Notes: generated from the sequence alone by a model not told the origin. Positions 43,965 through 53,190 are shown, numbered from the stretch's first letter. The stretch is 64,000 bases of DNA from Niastella sp966212235 (GCA_966212235.1 CBIHPP010000008.1:62001-126000), one strand, 5' to 3'. Numbers and translations are program-made.

Positions 43965-44813
43965 CTACTTCAAGATCCTTGATATCTTATTCGCATGTTC
44001 TATCAGCTCCTGCAGGTAGGTGTAATTTTCCTTCTCCAGACAGGCTTTAAACTTCCGTAATTGGCTGATGTGTTCATTCAGGACATCCAGTACGTTCTCC
44101 CGGTTCTGTTTGAAAATAGGCACCCACATGGCCGGATTACTTTTGGCCAATCGCACGGTACTTTCAAAACCACCGCCGGCCAGTTCAAAAATGGCATTCT
44201 CCTCTCTTTCCTTTTCCAGCACCGTATTGGCCAGGGCAAACGAGGTTATGTGTGAAATATGGCTCACATAGGCCGCATGCATATCATGGCTATCGGCATC
44301 CATGTACACCAGGTTCATACCCAACTGGCGGTAAACCTCTTCAACCAGGGCAACGGCGGCGGCTTCACTTTTTTCCTTTTCACAGATCACACAGGTGCGG
44401 CCGACGAATGCATTCCGCACCGCAGCTTCCGGACCACTGTGCTCCGTTCCCCACATGGGATGGGTAGCTACAAAACGATGGCGCATGGGATGATCGGCCA
44501 ACGAGGCACACAACGCGTGTTTGGTACTGCCCGCATCGGCCACGATCTGTTTATCGGTTACCATATCCATCACCTGCTGCATCACTCCAATGGTGGCATC
44601 AACCGGAATGGCTATGTATATGAGATCGGCCTGCTTCACGGCTTCTTCCAGGGGCAGCGCCTCATCTATCAAACCCAGGTCTATGGCTTTTTGGGCGCTG
44701 GCTTCCGTACGGCTTACCCCAATTACTTTTTTAACCAGTGCCCGCTCTTTTAAAGCCAGGCTGAAGGAACCGCTGATTAATCCTACACCAACTATGGTAA
44801 CGGTATTGAACAT
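43965..44813 (-). CDS. tyrA: Prephenate dehydrogenase
   Basis: This 282-residue NAD-dependent enzyme makes 4-hydroxyphenylpyruvate for tyrosine. The N-terminal Rossmann motif VGVGLISGSFSLALKE is followed by IYIAIPVDATIGVMQQ, DAGSTKHALC, RFVATHPMWGTEHSGPEAA and SHISHITSFALANTVL, and the length is that of the single-domain form without a mutase or ACT domain. It starts 3 bases after the aminotransferase stop, so the two are translationally coupled. Confidence 0.93.
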   Translation of the reverse strand: MFNTVTIVGVGLISGSFSLALKERALVKKVIGVSRTEASAQKAIDLGLIDEALPLEEAVKQADLIYIAIPVDATIGVMQQVMDMVTDKQIVADAGSTKHALCASLADHPMRHRFVATHPMWGTEHSGPEAAVRNAFVGRTCVICEKEKSEAAAVALVEEVYRQLGMNLVYMDADSHDMHAAYVSHISHITSFALANTVLEKEREENAIFELAGGGFESTVRLAKSNPAMWVPIFKQNRENVLDVLNEHISQLRKFKACLEKENYTYLQELIEHANKISRILK

Positions 44814-44816
44814 AGT

Positions 44817-45995
44817 TTATTTAACTTTTAATGCTGGTAAAAATGCTTTTATCCGTTTAATGCTTTCTGCAAACTTTTCTTCGGCACTGCACAGGCTAAC
44901 CCGTATATAACCGTCACCCGCTTTACCAAAAATGCCCCCGGGCGTTATAAACACACCGGTATTGTACAGCACTTCATCACTAACCTCATAGCCGGTTTTG
45001 TAAGAAGCGGGGATCTTTGCCCATACAAACATGCCGGCCTGGTTTTTATCATACACACATTCCAACAGATCGAGCAATTCAAATACTTTTTCCCGGCGCT
45101 TTTTGTATATAGCGTTTACTTCCTCGTACCAGCTTTTCGGTAATTGCAGGGCTTTGGCAGCCGCTAATTGCGCAGGCAGAAACATACCGCTGTCCATATT
45201 GCTTTTAAACCGCAACACTTCGTCAATACGTTCTTTGGCGCCGCTTAGCACCCCTACCCGCCAACCGGCCATATTGTGCGATTTACTGAGCGAATTCAAT
45301 TCAATAGCTACTTCTTTTGCACCCGGTACTTTCAGCAAACTGGCTGGGTTATCGTTGAGAATAAAGCTGTATGGATTATCGTGGCAAATAAGGATGTTAT
45401 GCTTTTTTCCAAAGGCTACTATTTTTTCAAACAGGTTGGCAGACGGCAACTGCCCCGTAGGCATTTGCGGGTAGTTGATCCACATGAGCTTGAAAACACC
45501 ACCGGAAGCAACCAGCTTATCCAATGCGTCAAAATCAGGTTCCCAGTTATTGGCCAATGTAAGATCGTAATCAACACATTCACCACCGGCCAGCTTTACC
45601 GCGCTTCTGTATGTTGGGTAACCCGGGTTAGGCACCAGCACTTTATCACCTTCGTTCAAATACGTCATGCAGATGTGCATGATCCCTTCTTTACTGCCTA
45701 ACAAAGGCAATATTTCCGTATCGGCATTCAGCTCAACATCATACCATTTTTTGTACCAGTCGCTGATGGCTTTACGTAAAACCGGTGACCCTTTATAACT
45801 CTGATAAGCATGTACATTGGGTTTGGCGCTTTCTTCCTGCAGGGTCCTGATCACGTCGGCATGTGGCGGCAGGTCGGGACTGCCAATGCCAAGGTTGATA
45901 ACGTTCTTACCCTGTTTGTTCAACTCATCTATCTCCCGCAGTTTTTGCGAAAAATAATATTCGCCTATTCCATCTAATCTCTTTGAAGTTTGCAT
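44817..45995 (-). CDS. Class I/II aminotransferase of the aromatic cluster
   Basis: This 392-residue PLP enzyme has the fold-type I motifs INLGIGSPDLPPHADVI, GSKEGIMHICMTYLNEGDKVLVPNPGYPTYRS, WINYPQMPTGQLP, ICHDNPYSFIL, and the PLP lysine in NSLSKSHNMAGWRVG. It resembles LL-diaminopimelate and aspartate aminotransferases. Its place between pheA and tyrA suggests it makes Phe and Tyr from phenylpyruvate and 4-hydroxyphenylpyruvate; sequence alone does not prove that substrate. Confidence 0.88.
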   Translation of the reverse strand: MQTSKRLDGIGEYYFSQKLREIDELNKQGKNVINLGIGSPDLPPHADVIRTLQEESAKPNVHAYQSYKGSPVLRKAISDWYKKWYDVELNADTEILPLLGSKEGIMHICMTYLNEGDKVLVPNPGYPTYRSAVKLAGGECVDYDLTLANNWEPDFDALDKLVASGGVFKLMWINYPQMPTGQLPSANLFEKIVAFGKKHNILICHDNPYSFILNDNPASLLKVPGAKEVAIELNSLSKSHNMAGWRVGVLSGAKERIDEVLRFKSNMDSGMFLPAQLAAAKALQLPKSWYEEVNAIYKKRREKVFELLDLLECVYDKNQAGMFVWAKIPASYKTGYEVSDEVLYNTGVFITPGGIFGKAGDGYIRVSLCSAEEKFAESIKRIKAFLPALKVK

Positions 45996-46054
45996 ATCGT
46001 TCTGTTCTAATATCGTGAATCAATCGTGATCAATTTACAGTTCCCGGCAACAGC

Positions 46055-46951
46055 CTATTCAACGCTCTTGCCATTTTTATAAACCCCGTATACTTTCAAT
46101 TCCTGGGTAATCGGCTGCATGCTTTCTATAACCTGGTTAAACTGGTCCAGGGTATCAAACTCCATATCGGCATGAAAACTGTATTGCCAGTCGCTGCCAG
46201 GTATGGGAAAGCTTTGCAGTTTGCTCAGGTTGATGCCGCCTTCGGCAATGCTGGTTAATACCCGGGCCAGGCTGCCGCGGGAGTGATCGGTATGAAAATT
46301 CACCGATGCTTTATCGGCATCTGTAACCGGTTGCGCCACTTCTTCGGGTTGCAATACCAGGAACCGGGTATAGTTATTTTTCATTGTATGAATATTGGGC
46401 GCAAGCACTTCCAGGCTGAACAGATCGGCGGCCAGTTTGCTGGCTATAGCGGCGATGTGTTTGCTGCGATGTTGCTGAACGTGTTTAGCGCTTAAGGCTG
46501 TATCCTCAGTCTCTACCAGTTTCCAGTTGTATTTGTCAAGAAATTCAAGGCACTGCTGAATGGCCATGTGGTGTGAGTGTACTTCGCGTATATCTTCAAG
46601 TTGTACTCCTGGATTAACTAACAGTTGTTGTTTAATAGGCAGGTAAATTTCTCCTATGATCTTCAGACTACTTTTTTGTAACAGGTTGTAGTTGGGTAAA
46701 ATGCTGCCTGCGATGGAATTTTCAATGGCCATAACGCCGCCATGACTATCCTTTTTATTGCTGGCAATTTTGATCACGTCGCGAAAGGTAGCACAGGGGA
46801 TCACTTCTACATTTTTTCCGAAGAACTGCCGGGCGGCCACCTGGTGAAAACTGCCTTCATATCCCTGGATAGAAACCTTGATACCCGTGCCCTGCATGCC
46901 GTTTGATCCTGGCGTTGCATCGGTAATCTCCTGTTGTTTTCGGTCGACCAT
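46055..46951 (-). CDS. pheA: Prephenate dehydratase
   Basis: This 298-residue enzyme makes phenylpyruvate. The catalytic part shows VSIQGYEGSFHQVAARQFFG, ATFRDVIKIASNKKDSHGGVMAIENSIAGSI, HSHHMAIQQCLEFLD, TEDTALSAKHVQQHRSKHIAAIAS, and a C-terminal ACT domain (VNFHTDHSRGSLARVLTSIAEGGINLSKLQSFPIPG) binds Phe for feedback. It lacks the N-terminal mutase of the E. coli fusion; here the mutase is on the DAHP synthase. It is the first structural gene after the Phe/Tyr leader and attenuator. An alternative start 18 codons downstream cannot be excluded. Confidence 0.94.
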   Translation of the reverse strand: MVDRKQQEITDATPGSNGMQGTGIKVSIQGYEGSFHQVAARQFFGKNVEVIPCATFRDVIKIASNKKDSHGGVMAIENSIAGSILPNYNLLQKSSLKIIGEIYLPIKQQLLVNPGVQLEDIREVHSHHMAIQQCLEFLDKYNWKLVETEDTALSAKHVQQHRSKHIAAIASKLAADLFSLEVLAPNIHTMKNNYTRFLVLQPEEVAQPVTDADKASVNFHTDHSRGSLARVLTSIAEGGINLSKLQSFPIPGSDWQYSFHADMEFDTLDQFNQVIESMQPITQELKVYGVYKNGKSVE

Positions 46952-46998
46952 AACTTATTTATTATGCTGTCCCCAATGAATGGGGGTTTGATTAAAGC

Positions 46999-47031
46999 AA
47001 AAAAAAAGTCCCGGCGTTTCTGCCGGGACTT
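46999..47031 (-). terminator. Attenuator terminator of the aromatic cluster
   Basis: A perfect 10-bp stem (AAGTCCCGGC/GCCGGGACTT, six-base loop) is followed on the minus strand by nine T. It lies 22 bases after the leader peptide stop and 47 bases before pheA. Its first arm (TCCCGGC) can also pair with GCCGGGA inside the leader (47078-47084). Confidence 0.92.
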
Positions 47032-47053
47032 CTTATGTTGATTTTTTTTATTC

Positions 47054-47146
47054 TTATTTTGTTGTCAACAAAAGCATTCCCGGCCTACTTGTAAAGTAGA
47101 AGTAAAAATAAAAGTAAAAGAAACCGTATGCTTTTGCGATGTTCAT
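47054..47146 (-). CDS. pheL: Phe/Tyr leader peptide (30 residues)
   Basis: The peptide begins MNIAKA and residues 7-18 read YGFFYFYFYFYF, so 11 of 12 positions are aromatic (six Phe, five Tyr). It ends TSRPGMLLLTTK. It lies between an exact Bacteroidota promoter and a strong terminator, directly ahead of pheA-aminotransferase-tyrA and further aromatic genes. Codons 21-23 (AGG CCG GGA) carry the sequence that pairs with the terminator's first arm, so a ribosome stalled on the Phe/Tyr codons would free it. The ATG is only 5 bases after the -7 box, so this leader is probably translated as a leaderless mRNA. Confidence 0.9.
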   Translation of the reverse strand: MNIAKAYGFFYFYFYFYFTSRPGMLLLTTK

Positions 47147-47151
47147 TAGAT

Positions 47152-47182
47152 CAAAAATAATAACTAATTAGTTATGGTCAAA
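47152..47182 (-). promoter_or_regulatory. Promoter of the aromatic cluster
   Basis: On the minus strand TTTG (47179-47182), a 19-base gap and TATTTTTG (47152-47159) match both Bacteroidota promoter boxes exactly. Confidence 0.85.
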
Positions 47183-47284
47183 CTTTTTTCCCGAAAATCT
47201 ACTTCTTTCAAACGTCCTTTTTACACCTAAAACGCTTTCCAGGACTGCATTACAACGTTTTAAAAAACCGCTTTCCAACCTGCC

Positions 47285-47848
47285 TCAATCCAGTCTTTTC
47301 ATTATTTGTTCATCGATCTTTTTGAATAAATGGAAGGGTCTGTAGGTTCGCCAGTTGTCGAGTTCCATCAATTCGATGTAGCGGTTAAGCCGGGCATGTT
47401 TGAAATCCTGCTGCGTTTGTTCAGGCATGTTCAGAATGACGACCCAGCCGCTTTCGTCGGTTACTTCTTCAAACCATTCCTGGTAATAATCCTTATCGCC
47501 GCTATGAAAGTTCAGTACATTTTCGGCTATGACTATAAACTTGGTAATGCCCTGGTAAAAAAAGTGATCGATCACCTCCCGCTTTAATTCCATGATATCA
47601 TTTTCAATGGCATCATTCCACTCGCCTATCAATTCTATGATCGCATATTTCTCTTCATAATCGGCCAGTAGTATTTTCAGATACATCGTGCGCGAACCAA
47701 AATCGTCCCACTGAGGATGGATATAATAATTGTATATAGTTTGTGAAAACGTAAACTCAGAATACACCCTTCCGAAAAACGGTGACCGTTCGTCCAGCTC
47801 ACTGGTGTAAATGTGACGCCAATTATAAAATGGTTCTATTTCATGCAT
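47285..47848 (-). CDS. Conserved-looking hypothetical protein
   Basis: I do not recognise this 187-residue soluble protein. It has no signal peptide or membrane helix, is rich in acidic and aromatic residues (FYNWRHIYTSELDE, YNYYIHPQWDDFGS, YYQEWFEEVTDESGWVVILNMPE), and seems to be a single alpha/beta domain. It starts just after the terminator region of the next leftward gene and ends about 100 bases before the aromatic promoter. There is no contextual clue to its role. Confidence 0.7.
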   Translation of the reverse strand: MHEIEPFYNWRHIYTSELDERSPFFGRVYSEFTFSQTIYNYYIHPQWDDFGSRTMYLKILLADYEEKYAIIELIGEWNDAIENDIMELKREVIDHFFYQGITKFIVIAENVLNFHSGDKDYYQEWFEEVTDESGWVVILNMPEQTQQDFKHARLNRYIELMELDNWRTYRPFHLFKKIDEQIMKRLD

Positions 47849-47901
47849 AATCCATTATTATCTTCACCTCCTCTCTAATAATTATGCCACGAAGGCATTA
47901 T

Positions 47902-47935
47902 AAAAAGAAAAAAGGCTGTAGCAATTTACAGCCTT
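47902..47935 (-). terminator. Terminator of the T9SS cargo gene
   Basis: The stem AAGGCTGTA/TACAGCCTT with a six-base loop is followed on the minus strand by TTTTTCTTTTT; it lies 33 bases after the stop. Confidence 0.85.
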
Positions 47936-47967
47936 CGCAATACCGTTTCCAAATATTTTTTATTGTA

Positions 47968-49215
47968 TTATTTTACGATCAGCTTATCGGTAAACACCGC
48001 TTTTTTACTATTACTTAACACTTTTAACATATAAGGCCCTCTCGCCAATCCGTTGTTAACAGGCATAGGCACAACCTGTCCGCCAGCACTTATCTGCACT
48101 ATTTTCTCCGAAATTATTTTACCTGTGAGATCGGCCAGTTGTATGGTATAACGGCCGGATTCCTTACTATTAAAACTTACATACACCTGGCTGGTAGCAA
48201 CCGGGTTAGGGTACAACGCAATTTTATCATTACGGATGATAGCCCTGTTTATTAATGGCGAAGTCGTTTTATCGTTGGCAAAAGCCAGGTTGCCATTGGC
48301 AAGGTCCGAAGCATTGAACACGGTGCCTTTGATATCTATGCGTGTGGCCTGCCATGAATGCATATCAACTTTGTAGTAGCCTTCTGCAGTATTGGCGCTG
48401 CTTACAACTAACTGGCCTTCGTTATCAACTACAGCGCCATTGGTTGTGAAGGATGCAGGCAGCCCCTGTATTTCGGCCACCCAGGAAGCCGCTTTACTTT
48501 GAATATTTACTTTGAACACATGGCGGTATGCTGAAATAACATACAGGTTACCGGCTGCATCGGCAATCATATCGCCACCCCAGCCGGTTGTTTTTGAATG
48601 AATAGACTTTTCACCATTGGTAGCATCATCCTGTAATGCGCCCAGGTCGGTTATAACCGGCTTACGGCCTGTGGTGAAACGTATGAGGTGGTTGGCATCA
48701 TTGCTTAAAGCATAGCCATCTCCATCAGCGCCTATAACCATACGGGTAATATGATTGGCTTCATTGTTCAGGTCGGTAACCGGCGTGAATGATTCGTTTT
48801 CGAAATAATAAATCTTAGGTGCTGTTTCATCCAGATCAATATACCGCAGTTGGTTCATGAACAAAGGAGCATAATATAACCGGTTGTGCCGTTGATCAAA
48901 TGCACAGGCGGCAGATAAAGAAGCAACCGGCATGGTAGCATTCGTAGTGGTTACACCGTTTTGTGCAGTAACTGGTTTTATTTCTTTACCGGTTCGTGCA
49001 TTGAATACCGTGAAGTTCGTTTGTTTCGCATCGAAGACGGAGCGGGTAACAGAACCCGTTGTAAAGTCGATTTGCTTTACATCAGTCCAGTTAAAGTTTC
49101 CTTTTTCAGAACTGGTGATCGCATAAGCCATCGATTGTTTTTGTTGAGCAGATAACTGAACCGTTACCAGCAGCAAGCAGGTTGCCATAGATGTAAATAA
49201 GTAGCTGTACCTCAT
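47968..49215 (-). CDS. Secreted beta-propeller protein with type A T9SS sorting tail
   Basis: This 415-residue secreted protein has a signal peptide (ending VQLSAQ), a repeated strand region of propeller type (GYALSNDANHLIRFTTG, AAGNLYVISAYRHVFKV, DNEGQLVVSSANTAEGYYKVD), and a C-terminal sorting domain of about 80 residues (ALYPNPVATSQVYVSF, YTIQLADLTGKIISEKIVQ, GPYMLKVLSNSKKAVFTDKLIVK). That tail directs export and surface attachment by the type IX system. No catalytic motif is visible. A TACGTTTG box (49270-49277) lies 55 bases upstream. Confidence 0.9.
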   Translation of the reverse strand: MRYSYLFTSMATCLLLVTVQLSAQQKQSMAYAITSSEKGNFNWTDVKQIDFTTGSVTRSVFDAKQTNFTVFNARTGKEIKPVTAQNGVTTTNATMPVASLSAACAFDQRHNRLYYAPLFMNQLRYIDLDETAPKIYYFENESFTPVTDLNNEANHITRMVIGADGDGYALSNDANHLIRFTTGRKPVITDLGALQDDATNGEKSIHSKTTGWGGDMIADAAGNLYVISAYRHVFKVNIQSKAASWVAEIQGLPASFTTNGAVVDNEGQLVVSSANTAEGYYKVDMHSWQATRIDIKGTVFNASDLANGNLAFANDKTTSPLINRAIIRNDKIALYPNPVATSQVYVSFNSKESGRYTIQLADLTGKIISEKIVQISAGGQVVPMPVNNGLARGPYMLKVLSNSKKAVFTDKLIVK

Positions 49216-49349
49216 AAGTAAAAGTTTAATGATATATACCTAAAAGTTACAGCTTTTTTGGGGAGGTGGCAAACGTAAGTTGACGGAAGCAAGTAAAAAT
49301 TTTCCCCGAAGTTTATGTAGGTATTACACCCAGGCGTTCTCCGTATTTA

Positions 49350-50222
49350 TCAGGACTTATATGAATCCACTGCTTTTTTTACACTGCCGAATTTCAACAA
49401 TAGTTCCCGGGCTTTATCGTAGTTGTTGATACCGGTTTTTTCCATCACCATTTTGGTACCGCGGTCAACCAGCTTGCTATTGGTGAGTTGCATGTTTACC
49501 ATCTTGTTATCTTCTACCCTGCCTATCTGTATCATAACAGCTGTAGAGATCATATTCAGCACCAGTTTTTGTGCGGTACCGCTTTTCATACGGGTGCTGC
49601 CGGTCACAAATTCAGGGCCTACTACTACTTCAACAGGCAGTTCCGCCGCATCAGCCAGGGGTGACCCGGCATTGCATGTAATACAACCGGTAATAATGCC
49701 TTTTTTACGGGCTTCGGTGAGGGCGCCGATCACATAAGGCGTTGTACCGCTGGCCGCTATCCCGATCACTACATCCTTTTCATCAACCGCATGTTTCATT
49801 AGATCGGCCCAGCCTTGTTCCCAGCTGTCTTCGGCCTGTTCTACCGGGCGTTGAATAGCCACATCGCCTCCGGCAATAATGCCGATCACCAGTCCTTGTG
49901 GTAAACCGTAGGTAGGAGGAATTTCACTGGCATCCAGGATACCCAACCGGCCGCTGGTGCCGGCGCCTATGTAAAAAAGCCGGCCGCCGGCCAACATTTT
50001 ATCAGAAATGGCAGCCACCAGTTTCTCAATTTGCGGGATCGCCTTCTCTACTGCATCCGGTACCTTTTTGTCCTCATTATTCATATTGGTAAGCAAATCA
50101 TGAATACTCATTTCATCGAGATGCCTGTAATTGCTCGACTGCTCTGTTATTCTTGTAAAATCTGCTGCCATATTTCTGTTGTTCAATGTTTTATTCGGGT
50201 TGGGCACTATATTATTTTTCAT
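49350..50222 (-). CDS. murQ: N-acetylmuramic acid 6-phosphate etherase
   Basis: This 290-residue SIS-domain enzyme splits MurNAc-6-phosphate into GlcNAc-6-phosphate and lactate, recycling cell-wall sugar. Family blocks are TEQSSNYRHLDEMSIHDLL, GGRLFYIGAGTSGRLGILDASEIPPTYG, IGIAASGTTPYVIGAL, TGCITCNAGSPLADAAELPVEVVVGPEF and GSTRMKSGTAQKLVLNMIST. The start at 50222 shares a base with the stop of the upstream kinase gene (TAATG), a sign of translational coupling; MAADFTRIT 17 codons later is an alternative. Confidence 0.94.
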   Translation of the reverse strand: MKNNIVPNPNKTLNNRNMAADFTRITEQSSNYRHLDEMSIHDLLTNMNNEDKKVPDAVEKAIPQIEKLVAAISDKMLAGGRLFYIGAGTSGRLGILDASEIPPTYGLPQGLVIGIIAGGDVAIQRPVEQAEDSWEQGWADLMKHAVDEKDVVIGIAASGTTPYVIGALTEARKKGIITGCITCNAGSPLADAAELPVEVVVGPEFVTGSTRMKSGTAQKLVLNMISTAVMIQIGRVEDNKMVNMQLTNSKLVDRGTKMVMEKTGINNYDKARELLLKFGSVKKAVDSYKS

Positions 50223-51064
50223 TATATATGGTATTGGATCAAACCTTCCATGGGGTTCTTTAAAATAGTCCCCAGCTCAAATTCATAGGAATGACATAAA
50301 TCTTTAATAACATCACTGAAAGCAAAAGATACGCCGCCTATAAAGTGTATAGGCAAGGTCCAGCTTTCGGTAAATTTGCATAAATGGGTAAAGAAGAAGT
50401 CATTCAAACCGTCTTCGATGATGTTCTCTATCATATAATGTCCCCTGTTCTCCGACAAAAACAGGCAAAAGGTAGCTAAGTATCGGTTTGCCAATGGTTT
50501 GCGGTAAACATTTTCCAAAACGGCTACCGCGTTTGTATTAAACCTGTCATCGAATTTGAATCGCAGGTCTTCATCAAAAGTGTTATATAGATAATATTGC
50601 AGTACTTTTTTTCCAAGGTAGGCCCCACTGCCCTCATCGCCCAGGATATAGCCAATGCCAGGCGCCTGTTTGCTAATTTGTTCACCATCATAATAAACAA
50701 CAAATGAACCGGTGCCCAAGTTACAGGCCAATCCCTGATTACGGCCATTTAAAGCCCGTGCGGCAGACAGCATATCGTCGTTAATTAAAACTGCCGCGTC
50801 TTTAAAAACAGTTTCCAGGGCGTTCTTTACCATACTCACATTATCGGGGTTGCGCATTCCGGTACCGTAATAGTGGATCTGTTCAATAACGGTAGCTTCC
50901 GGCAGATTGGGTAGCAATTCCTGCTGCAATAAGGCAACCGTTTTCTCTTCATTTAAAAAATAAGGGCTAATGCCCTGGGTAAAAACCGTTTTGGTGTTCA
51001 TTTTCGTTTCTACCAAACACCATTCACATTTTGTTGCGCCACTATCTGCCAGCAGTATAGCCAT
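50222..51064 (-). CDS. BadF/BadG-type ATPase, amino-sugar kinase
   Basis: This 280-residue ASKHA-fold kinase has the phosphate-1 block ILLADSGATKCEWCLVE, the YYGTGM segment, INDDMLSAARAL, the adenosine block CNLGTGSFVVYYDG and GIGYILGDEGSGAYLGKKVLQ, as in N-acetylglucosamine kinases of the BadF/BcrA family. Its tight overlap with murQ suggests it phosphorylates GlcNAc or MurNAc during wall recycling. The start at MAILLADSG is chosen because the family begins there. Confidence 0.88.
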   Translation of the reverse strand: MAILLADSGATKCEWCLVETKMNTKTVFTQGISPYFLNEEKTVALLQQELLPNLPEATVIEQIHYYGTGMRNPDNVSMVKNALETVFKDAAVLINDDMLSAARALNGRNQGLACNLGTGSFVVYYDGEQISKQAPGIGYILGDEGSGAYLGKKVLQYYLYNTFDEDLRFKFDDRFNTNAVAVLENVYRKPLANRYLATFCLFLSENRGHYMIENIIEDGLNDFFFTHLCKFTESWTLPIHFIGGVSFAFSDVIKDLCHSYEFELGTILKNPMEGLIQYHI

Positions 51065-51603
51065 ATATTTATAACCGTTTAATCGTATAATTCCAAACCT
51101 TTGTAACAGGCTCATTAACACATAGCCATCCTGCGAAGGTAAGACGCGTAGCTGAAACAACCATGCTGAAAGAGAGGCATATACCTTGCATAAACACGCA
51201 ATCAACCTGTATGTACGACATCTCCCATTACCCCTCATTTGTTTGAAGTGCCGGAATCATGGGGGCTGTAACCATTCAAAACAAAAAAACGTTACTTGCA
51301 AATTAATTATGAACTTCGCCCAAAAATTAAAGATTTCTATCCCATGAGGTACTGTTTCGTTGCTGCTCCGGCAAATTCACTCACAGGCTCAGATTGGATA
51401 GCGATCAAAACAGCCGGCCAACAATATTGTCGCTTTAACACATACAACTGCACGTTATTGTAAAGACTGCCGGTAAATAATATTGTTGCATTAACATAAT
51501 TATAAGAAACAAACGCGATTGTAAATAAAACCGTATATGGTAAGGCTTGTTAATTTAACCGGCCAGCCATCTGGCTCTATTAAAACAAACTATACAATTT
51601 CAG
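51065..51603. other. Divergent intergenic region, 539 bases
   Basis: This stretch separates the leftward kinase gene from the rightward protease gene. It is AT-rich, with GTAAATAATATTG-like words and no convincing ORF on either strand. I see no exact TAnnTTTG promoter; two similar AACAATATTGT and AATAATATTGT segments (near 51421 and 51477) may be a repeated protein-binding site. Confidence 0.4.
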
Positions 51604-53190
51604 ATGAAAAGACTTCAAGTATGGATGCCACTGTTATTTTCTTTAGTATTGATCGCAGGCATGTTCATTGGTTCGGCATTAATGCAGAATGTACCCGGAT
51701 CCCGCGGCATTTTTAACAGTGGCAAACGTTCGGTTTTACAGGAAGTGGTTGACCTGGTTAACCTGAAATATGTTGACAAGGTGAATACCGACACCCTCAC
51801 CGAAGACGCCATACAAGCCATGCTGGCCCACCTTGACCCCCACTCCGTTTTTATTCCAGCCAGTAACGTGGAAGAAATAAACGAAGACCTGCAGGGAAAC
51901 TTTGAAGGCATCGGTGTAGAATTCTTTATCATTGACGATACCGTACATGTTACCAATGTACTTTCAGGCGGCCCCAGCGATAAAGCCGGTTTACAGGTGG
52001 GCGACAAATTCTTAAAAGTAGGCGACTCCGTGGTGGCGGGCAAAACCATCAACGGCGATAAAATAAAGAACTTTTTACGCGGCGTTGGCGGCAGCAAAGT
52101 ACAGGTTACCGTGCTGCGTAATGGCAAACAGATACAAGCCGCTATTACCCGCGGCACCATTCCCCTGTACTCGGTAGATGCGTCTTATATGATAGATACC
52201 GCTACCGGCTACATACACCTGAACAAATTTTCAGGCACTACATACGAAGAGTTTATGAAGGCCATGGAAACCCTGGAAGCAAAAGGCATGAAAAAACTCA
52301 TCTTCGATCTGCGGGGTAACGGCGGCGGCATACTTTCCGAAGCAACAGATATTGCGGATGAATTTTTAACCGACGACCGGTTGATCGTTTATACCAAGGG
52401 TAATAAACAGGACAAAATAGAATACAATAGCAAACGCCCCGGTTTATTTGAAAAAGGCAAGCTGGTGCTGCTGGTTGATGAAAGCTCAGCTTCAGCCAGC
52501 GAGGTAGTGGCCGGCGCGCTGCAGGACTGGGACCGGGCTACTATTATTGGCCGCCGTACTTTTGGCAAAGGCCTGGTACAGGAACAATATGACCTTACCG
52601 ACGGATCAGCGTTGCGCTTAACCGTTGCCCGTTATTACACACCTCTTGGCCGTAATATTCAAAAACCATACAACAAAGGCCGGGATGCCTATAATGATGA
52701 ATTAGCCGAACGTTTTGAGAACGGGGAGCTGGTAAACGGCGATACCGTTACCAAACATACCGGCCCTGCTTTTAAAACCAAAAGCGGCAGGATCGTTTAT
52801 GGCGGCGGCGGCATTACACCCGATATTTTTATTCCATTCGATACGGCTACCTTCAGCAGCAATGTGTATGTATTGTTCGATAATCAGCTGTTCAGCAAAT
52901 TCATTTATACCTATTATCAACAAAACAAAGCATACTTCGACCAGTTTAAAAACCCGGCTGATTTTATTCGCCGCTTTTCCGACACCCGCACTGCCTGGAA
53001 CAGCCTGGTGAGTTATGCCACGAAAAACGCCATCAACGTTCAAAACATTCCTGAACGCGATAAAGTGGAAGTTGAAAAACGTATCAAAACCTGGCTGGCC
53101 CGCCAGATCTGGCGCATGGAAGGTTATTATGAAGTAAGCAATGCCGATGATGCAGCGATTAATAAGGCAATGGCGGAGATGAAGAAGTAA
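51604..53190 (+). CDS. C-terminal processing protease (S41, CtpA/Prc type)
   Basis: This 528-residue periplasmic serine protease has an N-terminal membrane anchor (WMPLLFSLVLIAGMFIGSAL), a helical segment with LDPHSVFI, a PDZ domain (about residues 95-185; GNFEGIGVEFFI, SDKAGLQVGDKFLKV) and the S41 core. The catalytic Ser297 lies in DESSASASEVVAGAL and Lys322 in TFGKGLVQ, the usual 25 residues apart. Such proteases trim C-termini of envelope proteins. The C-terminal 130 residues are an extra helical domain common in Bacteroidota. Confidence 0.95.
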   Translation: MKRLQVWMPLLFSLVLIAGMFIGSALMQNVPGSRGIFNSGKRSVLQEVVDLVNLKYVDKVNTDTLTEDAIQAMLAHLDPHSVFIPASNVEEINEDLQGNFEGIGVEFFIIDDTVHVTNVLSGGPSDKAGLQVGDKFLKVGDSVVAGKTINGDKIKNFLRGVGGSKVQVTVLRNGKQIQAAITRGTIPLYSVDASYMIDTATGYIHLNKFSGTTYEEFMKAMETLEAKGMKKLIFDLRGNGGGILSEATDIADEFLTDDRLIVYTKGNKQDKIEYNSKRPGLFEKGKLVLLVDESSASASEVVAGALQDWDRATIIGRRTFGKGLVQEQYDLTDGSALRLTVARYYTPLGRNIQKPYNKGRDAYNDELAERFENGELVNGDTVTKHTGPAFKTKSGRIVYGGGGITPDIFIPFDTATFSSNVYVLFDNQLFSKFIYTYYQQNKAYFDQFKNPADFIRRFSDTRTAWNSLVSYATKNAINVQNIPERDKVEVEKRIKTWLARQIWRMEGYYEVSNADDAAINKAMAEMKK

